A DNA stretch of 64,000 nt from Olleya sp. Bg11-27. GTDB taxonomy: Bacteria > Bacteroidota > Bacteroidia > Flavobacteriales > Flavobacteriaceae. Each line of letters opens with the position of its first letter. The first letter of the stretch is position 1. Position numbers and translations under genes: made by a program. This document shows, piece by piece, positions 55,089 to 64,000 of this stretch. The DNA lies in NCBI RefSeq assembly GCF_002831645.1, contig NZ_CP025117.1:3921001-3985000 (forward strand). The letters are read 5' to 3'. The notes beneath the pieces were generated by a model. It made no database searches. It was given only the letters and a program-made list of their open reading frames with translations, and had not been told where the DNA came from.

Positions 55089-56600
55089 ATGAAAAATTAT
55101 TTTTCTTCTACATACAAGAAGATGATAGTTATAATGGCAGCTTCTGGCTCGTTATTTCTAATCATTTGTTTTGTTTCTTTTTTTATTTTAAAAAATCAAA
55201 ACAAAACGTATTTAGCTATTTTAACATGTAGCTTTGTAGCACTGTTAGTCATTTTTGTTTTCTTCTTAAGAAAAATGATTGCCGAACCCTTAAGTTTAAT
55301 TATTAAGATTCTAGAAAAAAATGACGAATCTGCTATCGCTAAATTAAAAGAGGCCTCATTAGAATTTTCGCGTATTGGTGACTTGTTTCTAAATAGTAAT
55401 CAACAAAAAGAAGAATTACAAAAAGCTAAAGAAAAAGCTGAAGAAAGTGAAGTTTTAAAAGCTTCCTTTTTAACAAACCTATCGCACGAAATAAGAACGC
55501 CTATGAATGCAATTCTTGGGTTTTCTGACATTTTAAGTACTCAAGAACTATCTGAAGCCGAAAAAAAAGAATACATAACTGTTATTACCCGTAGTGGAGA
55601 GAATCTTGTATTGATTATTGATGATTTAATTGAAATGTCAAAAATTGATACCAATCAAATAAAACCTAATTATAGTGCTTTTAACTTACAAGAGGTTTTA
55701 AATGAGGTTAAACAAACTATTGAAATTAGCATTCCTAAAGACAAATCTTTAAAATTATTTTTAGACCAACCCAAACATCCTGTTGTTTTTCAATTAATAA
55801 GTGACGAAACAAAATTCAAGCAAATAGTTGTAAACCTAGTTAATAACGCCGTAAAATACACAGAAAAAGGAGCTGTCAATTTTGGATACAATATTAATCC
55901 TGATAGTAATATGTTAGAATTTTATATTCAGGATACAGGTATTGGAATGACCAAAGATGATTCTAAAAACATCTTTAATAGATTTAACCGTATTCAGAAT
56001 GATAAAACGATCAATTTAAGTGGTCTTGGCTTAGGACTAGCTATTTCAAAAGCTTACATTGATATGCTAGGTGGAGACATTTGGTTAAAATCAGAAGAAA
56101 ATGCTGGTACGACCTTTTACTTTACAGTCCCTTTAAAATTAAATGGACTACCTATTACACCTAAAAAAGAAATCGAATTAAATCCTGTTGATAAAATAAA
56201 GCCTTTAAATATTTTAATTGCTGAAGACAACAACATTAACTTTATGCTAATAAATCGCGTGATGACCATGCGAAATTACACGGTTATAAGAGCGAAAAAC
56301 GGAGAAGAAGCAGTTGATATCTGCAAAAAAAATGATTCAATACAATTAGTTATTATGGATTTAAAAATGCCAAAAATGGGCGGTTTTGAAGCTAGAAAAA
56401 TAATTAAAGAGTTTAAACCATATTTACCTATAATAGCGCACACAGCTTATTCTTCTGCAGAAATTAACAGCGAAGTTTATGAAGCAGGTTTTATTGATTG
56501 TCTTTCCAAACCTTTAGACAAAACAAAACTATTTAGGATTATCGATAGGATTCAACATCTTACTCCCGATCCAAAACCAACACAGCCTATTTTAGACTAA
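55089..56600 (+). CDS. Hybrid sensor histidine kinase with receiver domain
   Basis: 503 residues. Two membrane helices (about 12-34 and 40-60) enclose almost no periplasmic loop, so the signal is probably sensed in or near the membrane or inside the cell. A coiled segment leads to the HisKA box FLTNLSHEIRTPMN (phospho-acceptor His133), then the ATPase with NLVNNAVKYTEKG, DTGIGM, and LGLGLAIS. A C-terminal receiver follows, with IAEDNNIN (acidic pocket) and the phospho-acceptor Asp424 in IMDLKMPKMGG. It lacks a DNA-binding output, so it presumably passes phosphate to another regulator. No cognate partner lies nearby. Confidence 0.92.
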   Translation: MKNYFSSTYKKMIVIMAASGSLFLIICFVSFFILKNQNKTYLAILTCSFVALLVIFVFFLRKMIAEPLSLIIKILEKNDESAIAKLKEASLEFSRIGDLFLNSNQQKEELQKAKEKAEESEVLKASFLTNLSHEIRTPMNAILGFSDILSTQELSEAEKKEYITVITRSGENLVLIIDDLIEMSKIDTNQIKPNYSAFNLQEVLNEVKQTIEISIPKDKSLKLFLDQPKHPVVFQLISDETKFKQIVVNLVNNAVKYTEKGAVNFGYNINPDSNMLEFYIQDTGIGMTKDDSKNIFNRFNRIQNDKTINLSGLGLGLAISKAYIDMLGGDIWLKSEENAGTTFYFTVPLKLNGLPITPKKEIELNPVDKIKPLNILIAEDNNINFMLINRVMTMRNYTVIRAKNGEEAVDICKKNDSIQLVIMDLKMPKMGGFEARKIIKEFKPYLPIIAHTAYSSAEINSEVYEAGFIDCLSKPLDKTKLFRIIDRIQHLTPDPKPTQPILD

Positions 56601-56635
56601 AAAAAATGCCCAATAAATATTGGGCATTTTTTTTT
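56601..56635. terminator. Bidirectional intrinsic terminator
   Basis: AAATGCCCAAT pairs with ATTGGGCATTT around AAAT, with A- and T-runs, between convergent genes. Confidence 0.95.
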
Positions 56636-56653
56636 ACTATTTAATCATTAGCT

Positions 56654-58318
56654 TTAATATGCTTTATCGTGCACGTTCGCGATAGCACGTCCAGAAGGCT
56701 CGTTCATGTTTTTAAAAGCTTCATCCCACTCTAATGCTGTTGCCGTACTACACGCAACACTTGCTTCTTGTGGTACGCTTAAAGCTGCCGCATCACTAGG
56801 GAAGTGCCCTTCAAAGATAGAGCGGTAATAAAACTCTTCTTTATTTTGTGGCGTTTGTATTGGAAATCTAAACTTAGCATTAGCCATCTGCTCATCCGTC
56901 ACTGCTTCTCCAACAACTTCTTTTAACGTATCGATCCAGCTATAACCAACGCCATCACTAAATTGTTCTTTTTGCCTCCATGCTACACTTTCTGGTAACA
57001 TATCTTCAAAGGCTTTACGAACAACCCATTTTTCCATACGCTCTCCATTAATCATTTTATCTTGAGGGTTGATACGCATGGCAACATCCATAAATTCTTT
57101 ATCTAAGAATGGTACGCGCCCTTCAATTCCCCAAGCAGCTAAACTTTTGTTCGCCCTTAAACAATCGTACATATGCAACTTATCCAATTTACGAACGGTT
57201 TCTTCATGAAACTCTTGTGCATTTGGTGCTTTATGAAAATATAAATACCCTCCAAAAATTTCATCGGCTCCTTCACCAGACAATACCATTTTAATTCCCA
57301 TAGACTTAATAACTCTTGCCATTAGATACATTGGTGTAGACGATCGTATTGTTGTTATATCATACGTTTCGATGTTATAAATTACATCTTTAATAGCATC
57401 TAAACCTTCTTGAATGGTAAACTTTATCTCATGGTGGACTGTTCCAATATGATCCGCTACTTTTTGGGCTGCCGCTAAATCCGGAGAGCCTTCTAATCCA
57501 ACTGCAAAAGAGTGTGTTTGTGGATACCATGCTTCTGAAGTATCATCACTCTCAATACGTTTTTGTGCATATTTTTTTGCAATTGCAGATACCACTGAAG
57601 AATCTAATCCTCCTGATAATAATACACCATAAGGCACATCACTCATCAACTGTCTATGCACCGCTGCTTCCAAAGCTTCTTTTACTTCTGCAATACTTGT
57701 TTCATTTTCTTTTACAGCATCATATTCACTCCAATCTCTGTTATACCATTTTACAAATTCACCATCTTTACTAGACATATAATGTCCTGGAGGAAATAAT
57801 TCAATTTTAGTACAAACGCCTTCCAAAGCTTTTAATTCGGAAGCCACATAAAAAGTTCCGTTTTGATCCCAACCAATATATAATGGGATAATCCCCATGT
57901 GATCACGAGCGATAAAATATTCATCTTTTTCAACATCATAGATTGCAAACCCGAAGATACCATTCATTTCATCTACAAAATCGACTCCTTTTTCTTGATA
58001 TAAGGCTAGAATAACTTCGCAATCACTTTCTGTTTGAAAATCATATTTACCCTCAAACTGTTGACGCAATGCTCTGTGGTTGTATATTTCGCCATTTGCT
58101 GCTAACACTAGTTTATTATCTGGGCTAAACAATGGTTGTTTTCCAGATGCTGGATCCACAATAGCCAAACGCTCGTGTGCCAAAATAGCTTTATCATCAC
58201 TATAAATACCTGACCAATCTGGTCCACGATGACGGATAGTTTTGGACATTTCTAAAACCTGAGGTCTTAAATCTTCACTTTTCTGTTTAAGGTCAAAAGC
58301 ACATACAATTCCACACAT
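56654..58318 (-). CDS. asnB: Asparagine synthase (glutamine-hydrolysing)
   Basis: 554 residues, like E. coli AsnB. MCGIVCAFDLK has the catalytic Cys2 of the N-terminal glutaminase, with RHRGPDWSGIY and AANGEIYNHRALR; the synthetase half has YGVLLSGGLDSSVVSAIA (PP-loop) and VLSGEGADEIFGGYLYFH. It makes asparagine from aspartate, glutamine and ATP. It appears monocistronic. Confidence 0.96.
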   Translation of the reverse strand: MCGIVCAFDLKQKSEDLRPQVLEMSKTIRHRGPDWSGIYSDDKAILAHERLAIVDPASGKQPLFSPDNKLVLAANGEIYNHRALRQQFEGKYDFQTESDCEVILALYQEKGVDFVDEMNGIFGFAIYDVEKDEYFIARDHMGIIPLYIGWDQNGTFYVASELKALEGVCTKIELFPPGHYMSSKDGEFVKWYNRDWSEYDAVKENETSIAEVKEALEAAVHRQLMSDVPYGVLLSGGLDSSVVSAIAKKYAQKRIESDDTSEAWYPQTHSFAVGLEGSPDLAAAQKVADHIGTVHHEIKFTIQEGLDAIKDVIYNIETYDITTIRSSTPMYLMARVIKSMGIKMVLSGEGADEIFGGYLYFHKAPNAQEFHEETVRKLDKLHMYDCLRANKSLAAWGIEGRVPFLDKEFMDVAMRINPQDKMINGERMEKWVVRKAFEDMLPESVAWRQKEQFSDGVGYSWIDTLKEVVGEAVTDEQMANAKFRFPIQTPQNKEEFYYRSIFEGHFPSDAAALSVPQEASVACSTATALEWDEAFKNMNEPSGRAIANVHDKAY

Positions 58319-58454
58319 AATCTTATATATTTTAATTCTTTAATTCTAATTGATGTAGCAAATATGATTATTATGTTTCAATATTAAAACATCAAACCCA
58401 TTAATGCTTACATATTAAAACAAAAATGTAGTTATTTACAAAAATTAGACGCTT

Positions 58455-58484
58455 TTGCGTTTTAAAAAAGGAATCTTAGCTTTA
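58455..58484 (+). promoter_or_regulatory. Probable promoter of the YCF48/BNR-like T9SS gene
   Basis: TTG (58455-58457), a 19-base spacer and TAGCTTTA (58477-58484), one mismatch from the TAnnTTTG box. Confidence 0.6.
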
Positions 58485-58509
58485 CAATCTGAAAGTAAAA
58501 CCATTTCCA

Positions 58510-59787
58510 ATGAAAATATTACACTTATGTATCGCTTTGTTTTGCATTAATCTAAGCGCACAATCTACTTGGCAAACGCTACCAGAGATACAACCCAATA
58601 TTAACAATCAACGTTTTGACGATGTCTTTTTTCTAGACGCCAACACTGGTTGGGCAGCAAATGGCTATTACGCCTCCGTACATAAAACTACAGATGGCGG
58701 AATTACTTGGTCAGAACAATTAAACCAAACAGACTTAGGCAGTAACCACTATTTTAGGAATATTGAATTTCTAGATCAAAACATTGGTTTTTTAGGTACT
58801 TTAAATGGCCTTTTTTACAAAACTATCGATAGCGGAGTAACCTGGACCACTGTTACTAATATTACTCCAAATCCTGTTGCTCTTTGTGGATTAAACACCA
58901 TTGGAACTTCTACCGTTTTTGGTTGTGGCGCTTATTTTAATCCTGCGTTTATTATCAAATCTACGGATAGCGGTTTGTCTTGGCAATATATTGACATGTC
59001 AGCTTATGCAGAGGCCTTAGTGGAAATCTACTTTGTAACAGAAAACCTTGGTTACGCAGCAGGAAGAAATAATAATGGCGGCACTTTATTAAAGACAGAA
59101 GACGGAGGAACGACTTGGACTGAAATATACAACTCTACTGTTGTTGGCGATTATGTTTGGAAAATACAGGTTTTAGATAGTAATCCAAATATTATTTTTG
59201 GAGCTGTTGAATCTACAGCAGAAACGTTAGGTAAATTTATAAAATCTACAGATGCCGGAAGCTCTTGGTTTACAACGGACGGTCCTGAAACAAATCTTCA
59301 AGCAGTTGGTTTTATATCCGAAACGCATGGTTGGATCGGTGGACACACGACTGGTTTCCATGAAACTACTGATGGCGGAGTAACATGGACCAATTTAAAC
59401 ATTGGCTCTAATCTTAATCGAATTTTTGTTGTATCTCCAAATCTAGCTTATGCTTCTGGAAAAACTATATATAAGTATACAGACCAAACTTTAGGCACTA
59501 ACACTATTTCGGAAACAGAAAAATCACCCTTACAAGTTACGCTACTAAAAAATCCTGTTAACGCTGATTTAAAATTTTCTATAGCTTTTAAAAGTGATGA
59601 TAATCTATTAATCGAACTATATGATGGGTCGGGTCGTTTTATAAAACAACTCTCTAGAGAACAAATAAAAGCATCAGACGTCCTAAGACAATACACTTTT
59701 GATGTTAAAGAGTTAGCTTCTGGGATTTACTATTTAGATTTTCACAATAATAGCGGAAGACAATCTATAACATTCATTAAAAATTAA
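58510..59787 (+). CDS. Secreted YCF48/BNR-like repeat protein with T9SS type A sorting domain
   Basis: 425 residues with signal peptide MKILHLCIALFCINLSAQS. The body is a beta-propeller-like array in which T(D/E)(D/S)GG.(T/S)W recurs: HKTTDGGITW, YKTIDSGVTW, IKSTDSGLSW, LKTEDGGTTW, IKSTDAGSSW and HETTDGGVTW, interleaved with GWAANG/GWIGG strands as in YCF48/BNR-like families. The C-terminal 75 residues (LLKNPVNADLKFSIAF ... ELASGIYYLDFHN) are a T9SS type A sorting domain. It is thus exported and likely surface-attached; the ligand is unknown. Confidence 0.88.
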   Translation: MKILHLCIALFCINLSAQSTWQTLPEIQPNINNQRFDDVFFLDANTGWAANGYYASVHKTTDGGITWSEQLNQTDLGSNHYFRNIEFLDQNIGFLGTLNGLFYKTIDSGVTWTTVTNITPNPVALCGLNTIGTSTVFGCGAYFNPAFIIKSTDSGLSWQYIDMSAYAEALVEIYFVTENLGYAAGRNNNGGTLLKTEDGGTTWTEIYNSTVVGDYVWKIQVLDSNPNIIFGAVESTAETLGKFIKSTDAGSSWFTTDGPETNLQAVGFISETHGWIGGHTTGFHETTDGGVTWTNLNIGSNLNRIFVVSPNLAYASGKTIYKYTDQTLGTNTISETEKSPLQVTLLKNPVNADLKFSIAFKSDDNLLIELYDGSGRFIKQLSREQIKASDVLRQYTFDVKELASGIYYLDFHNNSGRQSITFIKN

Positions 59788-59866
59788 TACATATTACTTA
59801 AACCTACATAAATAAAAACTGCTAATAGTAAAAATAAGACTAAACTCATAAAAACACCAAGAACCA

Positions 59867-59903
59867 ATTGATTCTATTTCTTTTAAAAAGAAATAGAATC
59901 AAT
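59867..59903. repeat. Perfect 18-bp inverted repeat with a one-base loop
   Basis: ATTGATTCTATTTCTTTT (59867-59884) and its exact complement AAAAGAAATAGAATCAAT (59886-59903) flank a single A. No T-run follows on either strand. It lies six bases beyond the stop of the small ORF at 59910-60032. Confidence 0.85.
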
Positions 59904-59909
59904 ATAATA

Positions 59910-60032
59910 TCAAAAAAAAACAGAAATTAAAAAAGGGACCACACTATTTAATGGCATTGCAAATAACAATCCAATACATAGACTACCTAAACCAATCAAC
60001 ACACCTAACAGAACATCTAAAGGTTTTTTCAA
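59910..60032 (-). CDS. Possible 40-residue membrane peptide
   Basis: TTG to TGA on the minus strand, 40 codons. It reads MKKPLDVLLGVLIGLGSLC and continues IGLLFAMPLNS and VVPFLISVFF, one or two hydrophobic segments after a basic start. It begins 12 bases after the queE stop on the same strand, so it could be translated from the queE transcript, and it is followed by the perfect hairpin. Such a composition can also arise by chance in AT-rich DNA. Confidence 0.4.
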   Translation of the reverse strand: MKKPLDVLLGVLIGLGSLCIGLLFAMPLNSVVPFLISVFF

Positions 60033-60044
60033 GATTAAATAGGA

Positions 60045-60674
60045 CTATGGTATGTTTAAATATTTATGCGTCTGTAATGACACTTTCCATTTTGGATTAG
60101 CCATAACGTAATCTACAATCATAGGGATCATAGTGTCACGCTTGCTCCACTCTGGTTGTAAATATAAAATACAATCGCCGTTAACTTTAGCAGCTTGCTC
60201 TTCAGCAAACTTAAAATCGTCCTTATTATAAATAATACATTTTAGCTCGTGTGCTTTATCATAAACTCCCTGAGTCGGTAGTTTCATTTTTTTAGGAGAT
60301 AAACAAATCCAATCCCATTGCCCGGTTAACTCGTAAGCACCAGAAGTTTCAATATGGATTTTACAACCTTCAGCTTTAAGCTTATCCGTTAATGCTGTCA
60401 TATCCCAAGTTAATGGTTCCCCACCTGTTACAACTACAGTATCACTATACTTTTTAGCATTAGCAACTATAACATCTGTACTCGTTGGTGGATGTAAATT
60501 AGCATTCCAACTTTCTTTAACATCACACCAATGACATCCCACATCGCAACCACCAATTCTTATAAAATAAGCAGCAGTTCCTTTATGAAATCCTTCGCCT
60601 TGAATAGTATAAAACTCTTCCATTAAAGGCAGCATCAATCCTTTGTTAACTAAATCTTGTATCTCTTGTTTCAT
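60045..60674 (-). CDS. queE: 7-carboxy-7-deazaguanine synthase
   Basis: 209 residues from the ATG giving MKQEIQDLVNKGL; an upstream ATG adds three residues. GGCDVGCHWCDVKESW is a CxxxCxxC radical-SAM cluster, and FYTIQGEGFHKGTAAYFIR and VVTGGEPLTWD are typical of QueE. It makes the deazaguanine precursor of queuosine in tRNA, using SAM and a [4Fe-4S] cluster. The other que genes are not here, though folE in this window supplies the upstream pathway step (GTP to dihydroneopterin triphosphate). Confidence 0.94.
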   Translation of the reverse strand: MKQEIQDLVNKGLMLPLMEEFYTIQGEGFHKGTAAYFIRIGGCDVGCHWCDVKESWNANLHPPTSTDVIVANAKKYSDTVVVTGGEPLTWDMTALTDKLKAEGCKIHIETSGAYELTGQWDWICLSPKKMKLPTQGVYDKAHELKCIIYNKDDFKFAEEQAAKVNGDCILYLQPEWSKRDTMIPMIVDYVMANPKWKVSLQTHKYLNIP

Positions 60675-60780
60675 GGACTGCAAATATAATCTTATCTATT
60701 GGAAGTTTTAAGCATTTAAAGTTGAAAGTTTTCAATGATTTACGCTAAGATTAGTATTTTTACATCAAATATTTTTAAGA

Positions 60781-62310
60781 ATGAGCAGACAAGACGAATT
60801 TTTCAAACACATCACAGAGGGAAACACTTGTAAAGGCGACTATATCACTTTGGGATCTGCTATGTTAGATGGCGAAACCGTTAAGGATGCTTTTGTAAAT
60901 TTACCTTTAAAAACCATGAATAGACATGGTTTAATTGCAGGTGCTACTGGAACAGGAAAAACTAAAACACTTCAAGTTTTAGCAGAAAACCTAAGTGAAA
61001 AAGGAATTCCAGTTTTACTTATGGATATAAAAGGGGACTTAAGTGGTATTGCACAACCAAGTCCTGGTCATGAAAAAATTGACGAACGTCATGCTAAAAT
61101 AGGATTACCTTTTGAAGCAAAAGGCTTTCCTGTCGAGATATTAAGTCTATCGGAACAAGACGGTGTTAGACTACGTGCTACGGTAAGTGAATTTGGACCT
61201 GTATTATTATCAAGAATTTTAGACCTTACAGATACACAATCTGGAGTAGTGTCTGTTATTTTTAAATATTGTGACGACAATAAATTACCGTTATTAGATT
61301 TAAAAGATTTCAAAAAAATATTACAATACTGCACTAACGAAGGTAAAGAAGAGTTTCAGGACGAATACGGACGTATCTCCTCCGCTTCTACCGGAGCAAT
61401 CCTTAGAAAGGTTATCGAAATAGAACAACAAGGTGGCGATTTATTTTTTGGCGAAAAAAGTTTTGAAGTCGAAGATTTGTTAAGAACCACAAGGGATGGT
61501 CGTGGCTATATTAATATTATTAGATTAACAGACATCCAAGATAGACCAAAATTATTCTCGACTTTTATGCTAAGTTTATTAGCAGAATTATATGAAACTT
61601 TACCAGAACAAGGTGACTCTGGTAAGCCCGAATTAATTATGTTTATTGATGAAGCACATTTAATTTTTAACGAAGCCTCCAAAGCATTATTAAACCAAAT
61701 AGAAAGCATTGTCAAACTAATCCGTAGTAAAGGGGTTGGCTTATACTTTGTCACACAAAACCCAACCGATGTCCCAGAAGGTGTATTAAGTCAGTTAGGT
61801 TTAAAAATCCAACATGCCTTACGTGCCTTTACTGCTAAAGATAGAAAAGCAATTAAATTAACAGCACAGAATTACCCTGACACAGCGTATTATGATACTG
61901 CAGAAATCCTAACGTCATTAGGTACGGGAGAAGCTTTAGTTTCTGCTTTAGACGAAAAAGGAAGACCTACACCGCTTGCATCAACTATGATGCGTGCGCC
62001 AATGAGTAGAATGGATATTTTAAGCGATAATGAGTTACAAGCCTTACTTGACGACTCTAAACTCGTTTTAAAATACAACGACACCATTGATCGTGAAAGT
62101 GCTTATGAGTTATTAAACAAAAAAATAGAAAAGGCTGAAGCTTTGCAAATTGAAGAAGACGCTAAGGCAGAAAAAGAGAAAGCAGAAAAGAAAACTAAAA
62201 CAACCACGACTAGAAGACAAAGCACTGCTCAAAACCCAATAATTAAAGTCTTAACAAGTGCTACATTTATTAGAAGTGTTTTTGGGATTTTAAAACGTGT
62301 TCTGAAGTAA
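60781..62310 (+). CDS. HerA-like DUF853 ATPase
   Basis: 509 residues. GLIAGATGTGKTKTLQVL is the Walker A, LLMDIKGDLSGIAQPS a conserved strand, ELIMFIDEAHLIF the Walker B and VGLYFVTQNPTDVP the later sensor-like segment, all typical of the DUF853/YjgR branch of HerA-type ATPases. The C-terminal 60 residues are charged (KAEKEKAEKKTKT). YjgR-like proteins are poorly understood. It is a single gene with a small lipoprotein gene 68 bases downstream on the same strand. Confidence 0.9.
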   Translation: MSRQDEFFKHITEGNTCKGDYITLGSAMLDGETVKDAFVNLPLKTMNRHGLIAGATGTGKTKTLQVLAENLSEKGIPVLLMDIKGDLSGIAQPSPGHEKIDERHAKIGLPFEAKGFPVEILSLSEQDGVRLRATVSEFGPVLLSRILDLTDTQSGVVSVIFKYCDDNKLPLLDLKDFKKILQYCTNEGKEEFQDEYGRISSASTGAILRKVIEIEQQGGDLFFGEKSFEVEDLLRTTRDGRGYINIIRLTDIQDRPKLFSTFMLSLLAELYETLPEQGDSGKPELIMFIDEAHLIFNEASKALLNQIESIVKLIRSKGVGLYFVTQNPTDVPEGVLSQLGLKIQHALRAFTAKDRKAIKLTAQNYPDTAYYDTAEILTSLGTGEALVSALDEKGRPTPLASTMMRAPMSRMDILSDNELQALLDDSKLVLKYNDTIDRESAYELLNKKIEKAEALQIEEDAKAEKEKAEKKTKTTTTRRQSTAQNPIIKVLTSATFIRSVFGILKRVLK

Positions 62311-62378
62311 TAAACTAGTACTCTAGTATCATAAAAGAATGTCGCTTAAGCGGAAATAAAAAAAACAATATAACAACA

Positions 62379-62930
62379 ATGAAAAAAACAATAGTAGCGC
62401 TAAGTATTATCGCATTAGTATTTACATCTTGTAACAAAGGGGTAGATACCTTTTTGGTACAAAATCAAAACATAGGATTATTAACAGACTCTACACAAGT
62501 CAAAGAGTTGAAAACTATTTACGCAAACGACTCGATAATAAGTCCAATTGGAGGAGACGAGTTTTCGAGTACTTTAAACACTATTGAAATTTATGAAAAA
62601 GGTGGTAAACATTTATTAAGCTTAACCCCTAAGCAATTACTAGATTCTACAGCAACGATATCTAGTATTATAATAAAAGATGCCCGATTTAAAACTGACA
62701 AAGGAATTACGAGTGCTAGTACATTTGGTGATATTAAAGCAAAATATACCATTACTAAAATTCAGAATTCCTTTAAAAGTGCCTCTATTTTTGTAAAAGA
62801 AAGCGATGCCTTTTTCTTAATTGACAAAAAAGAATTGCCAGCAGAATTTAGATTTGATATTAAAAAAACAATAGAGTCTGCTAATATCCCAGACACTGCA
62901 AAGATTAAGTCTTTTATGTTGGGTTGGTAG
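62379..62930 (+). CDS. Predicted lipoprotein of unknown function
   Basis: 183 residues. MKKTIVALSIIALVFTSCN is a signal with lipobox FTSC. The rest (KGVDTFLVQNQNIGLLTD, then IIIKDARFKTDKGITSASTFGDIKAKYTI) is a soluble periplasmic domain I do not recognise. It lies 68 bases after the HerA-like ATPase and 49 before the cupin gene. Confidence 0.75.
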   Translation: MKKTIVALSIIALVFTSCNKGVDTFLVQNQNIGLLTDSTQVKELKTIYANDSIISPIGGDEFSSTLNTIEIYEKGGKHLLSLTPKQLLDSTATISSIIIKDARFKTDKGITSASTFGDIKAKYTITKIQNSFKSASIFVKESDAFFLIDKKELPAEFRFDIKKTIESANIPDTAKIKSFMLGW

Positions 62931-62979
62931 TTCTAACTTTTATAGACGCAATATTATAGTATACTCCAAATTTAAAAAT

Positions 62980-63351
62980 ATGGAAAGCAAAAAAAAATAC
63001 ACCATACAAAATAGCCCTTTTGTTGTTCCAACAACGGATGGCAAATTAATAGAAGAACATGTTGGTTTGGCTACAGACGGGAATAAAGAGCTTAGCATTG
63101 CACATATGGTTGCCCCTGCTGGCTGGAGCGAACCGTTTCAAACACCAGAATTTGACGAATACACGTATATAATCAAAGGAAAAAAGCAATTTATTATTGA
63201 GGGGGAAGAAATAATATTGGAAGCAAGTCAATCTATTAAAATAGAAAAAAACACCCGCGTTCAATACTCTAATCCATTTACAATAGCTTGCGAATACATT
63301 GCCATTTGCACGCCTGCTTTTTCAATTGATTTAGTAAACAGAGAAGATTAA
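62980..63351 (+). CDS. Small cupin-domain protein
   Basis: 123 residues. The cupin core is visible in WSEPFQTPEFDEYTYIIKGK and EEIILEASQSIKIEKNTRVQYSNP; metal ligands of the usual HxH type are partly replaced (EFDEYTY), so metal binding is uncertain. It lies two bases before the alpha/beta hydrolase gene, so they are probably co-transcribed. The role is unknown. Confidence 0.8.
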   Translation: MESKKKYTIQNSPFVVPTTDGKLIEEHVGLATDGNKELSIAHMVAPAGWSEPFQTPEFDEYTYIIKGKKQFIIEGEEIILEASQSIKIEKNTRVQYSNPFTIACEYIAICTPAFSIDLVNRED

Positions 63352-63353
63352 AA

Positions 63354-64000
63354 ATGAAAAAAACAATAGCTAAAGTACTTCCAAAAATAATTGGTAACGG
63401 TTTAAATGCCGTGAGCTATGTTGCGCCAAAATATGCAAGTGCAAAAGCATTAGATATCTTTGCAACACCAAGACAAGGTCGTTTTACAGAAAAACATCAT
63501 CCTTTTTTAGATACAGCCAAGCAACTAACATTACCGCACGATAACCACGACATACAGACCTATAACTGGTCAGGATCCAAAACAACCATTATGCTAGCAC
63601 ATGGTTGGGAAAGCAACACTTATAGGTGGAAGCAACTCATAGAGATGTTACAACAATTAGATTATAATATTGTGACTTTAGACGGACCGGCGCATGGTAA
63701 ATCAAGCGGTACACAGTTTAATGCTATATTGTATTCAGAATTTATAAATGTAGTGGCTAACCACTATAAACCCGATGCAATTATTGGGCATTCCGTTGGC
63801 GGTATGGCGTCTGTCTTTTTTCAACACAAATATCAAAACGAAGCTTTACAAAAAATGATATTGCTTGGTGCTCCTTCAGAGTTTACAAACGTGTTTAAAA
63901 ACTATGTCAATATGCTAGGTTTTAATAAGCGTATTGAAAATGGATTAAATGACTTAGTTTTAGAGCGTTTTAATTATAAACCCTCTCATTTTTCAGCTGC
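63354..64000 (+). CDS. Alpha/beta hydrolase, N-terminal part (cut by window edge)
   Basis: Starts with ATG at 63354 and is open to the end of the window (at least 215 residues). AHGWESNTYRWKQLIEMLQ is the oxyanion segment, LDGPAHGKSSG follows, and IIGHSVGGMASVFF is the nucleophile elbow with the catalytic Ser in GHSVGG. The acid and histidine lie beyond the window. It may be an esterase or lipase-like enzyme. It follows the cupin gene after two bases. Confidence 0.88.
   Translation, partial: MKKTIAKVLPKIIGNGLNAVSYVAPKYASAKALDIFATPRQGRFTEKHHPFLDTAKQLTLPHDNHDIQTYNWSGSKTTIMLAHGWESNTYRWKQLIEMLQQLDYNIVTLDGPAHGKSSGTQFNAILYSEFINVVANHYKPDAIIGHSVGGMASVFFQHKYQNEALQKMILLGAPSEFTNVFKNYVNMLGFNKRIENGLNDLVLERFNYKPSHFSA

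Overview
This window is a piece of a Bacteroidota chromosome, almost certainly from a marine-type member of the family Flavobacteriaceae. The evidence is its AT-rich composition, promoters of the form TTG-N19/20-TAnnTTTG, three proteins with type IX secretion (T9SS) sorting domains, flavobacterial-type lipoproteins, a fused SecDF, and family-specific proteins such as the BT_3928-like, DUF4293 and DUF1599 proteins. I see no rRNA, prophage, insertion sequence, integrase or CRISPR array. Most of it is core chromosome with conserved housekeeping genes.

Layout. 1-8000: the 3' end of a glutamine synthetase gene, a CaCA-type cation exchanger, a BlaI-like repressor with an M56 peptidase, a secreted T9SS endonuclease I fusion, an MscS channel, then about 1 kb of sparse DNA with a 50-residue protein and tRNA-Arg(ACG). 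8400-12000: a secreted thioredoxin-domain protein, an M50B-like membrane peptidase and a DUF2892 protein. 12050-18280 (all minus): clpS, an M57 metalloprotease lipoprotein, prmA, tpiA, a DppB-type permease whose best start is a CTG, a BT_3928-type DoxX protein and a DUF1599 protein. 18390-21250 (plus): folP, a lipoprotein, the c-di-AMP synthase cdaA and a small membrane protein. 21370-29350: an ABC exporter with truA, a YfcE-type phosphodiesterase, a DUF4293 protein, rho with a long disordered insert, rpsT with tRNA-Glu(TTC), and proS. 29440-40110: a repeat-rich surface lipoprotein with an OmpP1/FadL barrel, then a protein of about 2,400 residues with a T9SS type B sorting domain. 40300-44370 (plus): folE, cysS, yidD, lgt, DUF192 lipoprotein. 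44800-54660 (minus): secDF with a possible SecD-like satellite, a DUF4412-like protein, a PQQ-like propeller, mdh, gyrB. 55080-64000: a hybrid histidine kinase, asnB, a YCF48/BNR-like T9SS protein, queE, a HerA-like ATPase, a lipoprotein, a cupin and the start of an alpha/beta hydrolase.

No exotic multi-gene system is evident. The most interesting unexplained structure is a family of three diverged, structured intergenic repeats of about 80-110 bp (14354-14446, 42754-42832, 44591-44698). They share GCGTT/AACGC ends and internal arms, and one stem shows a compensatory base-pair change. Other points worth a second look are the CTG start of the permease, the paired modules of the M56 peptidase, a possible stand-alone SecD-like domain beside secDF, a terminator hairpin touching the yidD start codon, several very small ORFs next to hairpins, and coding tandem repeats in the surface lipoprotein.
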